Shown: positions 12,989 to 14,568 of the stretch, piece after piece
Layout: each line of letters starts with the position of its first letter
Numbering within the stretch: the first letter of the stretch is position 1
NCBI GenBank assembly: GCA_026982035.1
Contig: JALSHW010000236.1
Location: 1-14,568, forward strand
DNA length: 14,568 bases
Direction of reading: 5' to 3'
Source of the DNA: Phycisphaerales bacterium
GTDB lineage: Bacteria; Planctomycetota; Phycisphaerae; Phycisphaerales; UBA1924
The notes under the pieces: generated by a model
What the model was told of the DNA's origin: nothing
What the model saw: the letters and a program-made list of their open reading frames with translations, nothing else
Database searches by the model: none
Made by a program: the position numbers and the translations under genes

Positions 12989-13665
12989 TACGCTGCCCCT
13001 CCTTCACTCTTGACGATCTTGCCGGTCTGGGAGCTTGGCCCTGCGAGCCACGCTTCAAGATCCGCCTTGTCGATCACCAGATAGCGGTTGTTGAGCATCT
13101 CGTATGTGTTGAGCTGGTCGGCCTTGCACATCGTGACGCCTTCGATATTGCGAGCACTCAAGCGAGCATTCTTGCTTTTCTCAGCATCTGCCGAGAGCGC
13201 GAGCAACGCCGACTTGTCGATGCCAATGGCTTCGAGGAACGCGGTGAAATCTTTGGTACGAGGAGCATCAAACTGCAACCCGTCAATCACCTTGACTTCG
13301 TTGTCGAGCAACTTGGCAAGCAGTGTGTTGCGGTTGGCTTTGCGACGCATCTTGATCGGCATGGACTTGTGAAAGTCCTCACGCGTCCGGCGTTTGGCCT
13401 TGGCGTGGCCGCCGCCGCGGAAGATCGGGGCTTTCTTGTCGCCATGGCGAGCGTTGCCCGTACCTTTTTGCTTATACAGTTTCTTGCCTGTCAAAGCACC
13501 CATTGCGCGGGTCTTGGAGCGTGCGGAACCTTGACGCCTGTTGGCGTGGTACATCACAAACGCTTGTTTGATCAGATCAACATTAATTGTTTCACCGAGT
13601 GCGATTTCGTCAATTGACATCTTGCCAGCTGACTCACCACTCATTGTGTAGACGGGGACATCCAT
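12988..13665 (-). CDS. rplD: Large-subunit ribosomal protein L4 (uL4)
   Basis: L4 binds 23S rRNA, its loop lines the exit tunnel, and in E. coli it represses its own operon. The 225-residue product has VDLIKQAFVMYHANRRQGSA (29-48), the tunnel loop around LYKQKGTGNARHGDKKAPIF (63-82) and RGGGHAKAKRRTRED, followed by MRRKANRNTLLAKLLDNEV and the C-terminal alpha/beta fold ending at DLEAWLAG plus a short tail. This is normal for L4. GAGG lies 9 nt before the ATG at 13665. Unusually, a 299-nt structured gap separates it from rplC; its stop overlaps the rplW start. Confidence 0.97.
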   Translation of the reverse strand: MDVPVYTMSGESAGKMSIDEIALGETINVDLIKQAFVMYHANRRQGSARSKTRAMGALTGKKLYKQKGTGNARHGDKKAPIFRGGGHAKAKRRTREDFHKSMPIKMRRKANRNTLLAKLLDNEVKVIDGLQFDAPRTKDFTAFLEAIGIDKSALLALSADAEKSKNARLSARNIEGVTMCKADQLNTYEMLNNRYLVIDKADLEAWLAGPSSQTGKIVKSEGGAA

Positions 13666-13908
13666 CGGTCTTTACCTCGCCGAACGCCTTTGTTTGGCTC
13701 TCCGATTCCGATCGGAAGGCCCACATGCCTCACCAGGACGCTGGATATTGCTTTCGCCATCTATCATCTTCAATCTGAAACAGACCAAAGCCAGATGTCC
13801 ATTGCCACTGATTCGACTCGGCATTGCATCCCAGCGTTGGTTGCTGGGGTTCAATGACTCATTTTTCCTCGGCAGTTTCGCCAAACGGACGACTTACCGA
13901 ACCAACAC

Positions 13909-13928
13909 CGAGAATTATCAGATTCTCG
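13909..13928 (-). other. 7-bp hairpin downstream of rplC
   Basis: Perfect arms CGAGAAT and ATTCTCG with loop CTGATA on the transcribed strand. It is the second of two tandem stems after the rplC stop and has no T-tract. Confidence 0.55.
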
Positions 13929-13933
13929 ATGGG

Positions 13934-13954
13934 GAGGGGATCATTGACCCCCTC
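13934..13954 (-). other. 9-bp hairpin just after the rplC stop
   Basis: Arms GAGGGGGTC and GATCCCCTC pair along nine positions, one of them G-U, around an AAT loop. It begins about 10 nt after the rplC stop codon. No T-run follows (CCCATCG), so it is more likely to protect or pause than to terminate. Confidence 0.6.
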
Positions 13955-13964
13955 AATACCAATA

Positions 13965-14568
13965 TCAAGCCTTGGCGGCCTTTGATTTGTACAATCTTGT
14001 CGCTGGGCGCACTTCGACCCAACCTTTGTTGGCACCTGGGACCGGGCCCTTGACCATGATGAGCCCGTTTTCGGCGTCGATGCGGATCACATCGAGCGAA
14101 CGGACGGTGATTTGCTTGTTGCCGTGCTGGCCTGACATTTTCTTGCCTTTTTTGATCCGACCGGCTTTACCAGCGTTATTTGCGTGACCACCGATCGAAC
14201 CTGGGGAACGGTGCTTGCGTTCAACGCCGTGGGAAGCGAGTTGGCCTTTGAAGCCCCACCTCTTCATGCCGCCCTGAAAACCCTTACCCTTGGAGATCCC
14301 GGTGACATCGACATATTTGATGTCGTCAAAAACGGAAATGTCGATCTGCTGACCGAGCTCGTAGCCACTTTCTTTACCATCTTCGAGACGGGTTTCGTTG
14401 TGGATCCGTCGAGGAGCCACGCCGGCTTTGGCATCGTGACCAATCAAAGGCATGGTCGAGTTGCGGGGCTTGATGTCCCCGGTGCCGAGTTGGATCGCAC
14501 TGTAGCCATCGGTCTCTTGGGTACGCACCTGCGTGACGGTGTGGGTGTCGATCTTGATGATCGTGACA
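13965..14568 (-). CDS. rplC: Large-subunit ribosomal protein L3 (uL3), 5' end beyond window
   Basis: L3 binds near the 3' end of 23S rRNA and is one of two proteins that start 50S assembly; its loop reaches toward the peptidyl-transferase centre. The frame is open to the window edge, giving 200 visible residues that begin VTIIKIDTHTVTQVRTQETD, so the true start is missing. Conserved blocks are YVDVTGISKGKGFQGGMKRW, then SHGVERKHRSPGSIGG, GRIKKGKKMSGQHGN and the C-terminal LIMVKGPVPGANKGWVEVR. The usual Gln methylated by PrmB in E. coli (GSIGQ) is replaced by Gly (GSIGG). A 299-nt gap follows before rplD. Confidence 0.97.
   Translation of the reverse strand, partial: VTIIKIDTHTVTQVRTQETDGYSAIQLGTGDIKPRNSTMPLIGHDAKAGVAPRRIHNETRLEDGKESGYELGQQIDISVFDDIKYVDVTGISKGKGFQGGMKRWGFKGQLASHGVERKHRSPGSIGGHANNAGKAGRIKKGKKMSGQHGNKQITVRSLDVIRIDAENGLIMVKGPVPGANKGWVEVRPATRLYKSKAAKA

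Larger units (their letters stand above)
13666..13964 (-). promoter_or_regulatory. 299-nt structured rplC-rplD spacer, candidate leader
   Basis: No convincing gene lies here. In transcribed order it holds: a 9-bp stem (with one G-U pair) and 3-nt loop at 13934-13954; a perfect 7-bp stem CGAGAAT/ATTCTCG with a 6-nt loop at 13909-13928; a 6-bp stem CCCAGC/GCTGGG with a 7-nt loop at 13830-13848; and the palindrome TTCCGATCGGAA at 13706-13717, then the rplD ribosome binding site. No stem has a T-tract after it. The size and folding suit an attenuator or autoregulatory leader for rplD and following genes, but this is inferred. I cannot identify a promoter with confidence. Confidence 0.45.

Noticed and set aside
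13672..13884. 70-codon minus-strand frame in the rplC-rplD spacer
   Set aside because: It starts with TTG without a good ribosome binding site, runs through the hairpins and matches no family I recognise; the region is better read as noncoding.

Overview
This window is a single, continuous ribosomal-protein locus, the S10-spc-alpha supercluster. Every supported gene is on the minus strand, so transcription runs from position 14568 down to 1. In that direction the order is rplC (5' end outside the window), rplD, rplW, rplB, rpsS, rplV, rpsC, rplP, rpmC, rpsQ, rplN, rplX, rplE, rpsN, rpsH, rplF, rplR, rpsE, rplO, secY, rpmJ, rpsM, rpsK, rpoA and rplQ (3' end outside the window). I see no tRNA, rRNA, CRISPR array, insertion sequence or phage gene.

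The organism is a bacterium: bacterial-type r-proteins, SecY and an RNA polymerase alpha subunit with its C-terminal domain. Moderate GC by eye, long r-protein insertions and tails, rpmJ beside secY, and missing rpmD, rpsD, infA, map and adk suggest Planctomycetota, possibly class Phycisphaerae. This is inferred from gene order and general sequence character, not from a search. Shine-Dalgarno-like purine runs precede most genes and were used to pick starts.

Layout: 14568-9270 is the S10-type block (L3, L4, L23, L2, S19, L22, S3, L16, L29, S17). It is tightly packed except for a 299-nt gap between rplC and rplD that holds several inverted repeats. 9217-4631 is the spc-type block (L14, L24, L5, S14, S8, L6, L18, S5, L15; no L30), followed by secY (4468-3083). 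After a 267-nt spacer with a weak terminator-like element comes the alpha-type block (L36, S13, S11, RpoA, L17). All r-protein products assemble into the ribosome, SecY is the membrane channel that receives nascent chains from it, and RpoA seeds RNA polymerase assembly, so the locus couples transcription, translation and secretion.

I found no unknown multi-gene system. The notable points are modifications of universal genes: L22 carries an extra N-terminal domain that reads like an XRE-type helix-turn-helix; S5 has a Gly/Arg-rich RGG tail; the local S14 and L36 have both lost most zinc-binding residues; L17, L15 and L14 have extra segments; and several intergenic spacers carry strong hairpins that could be autoregulatory or processing sites.
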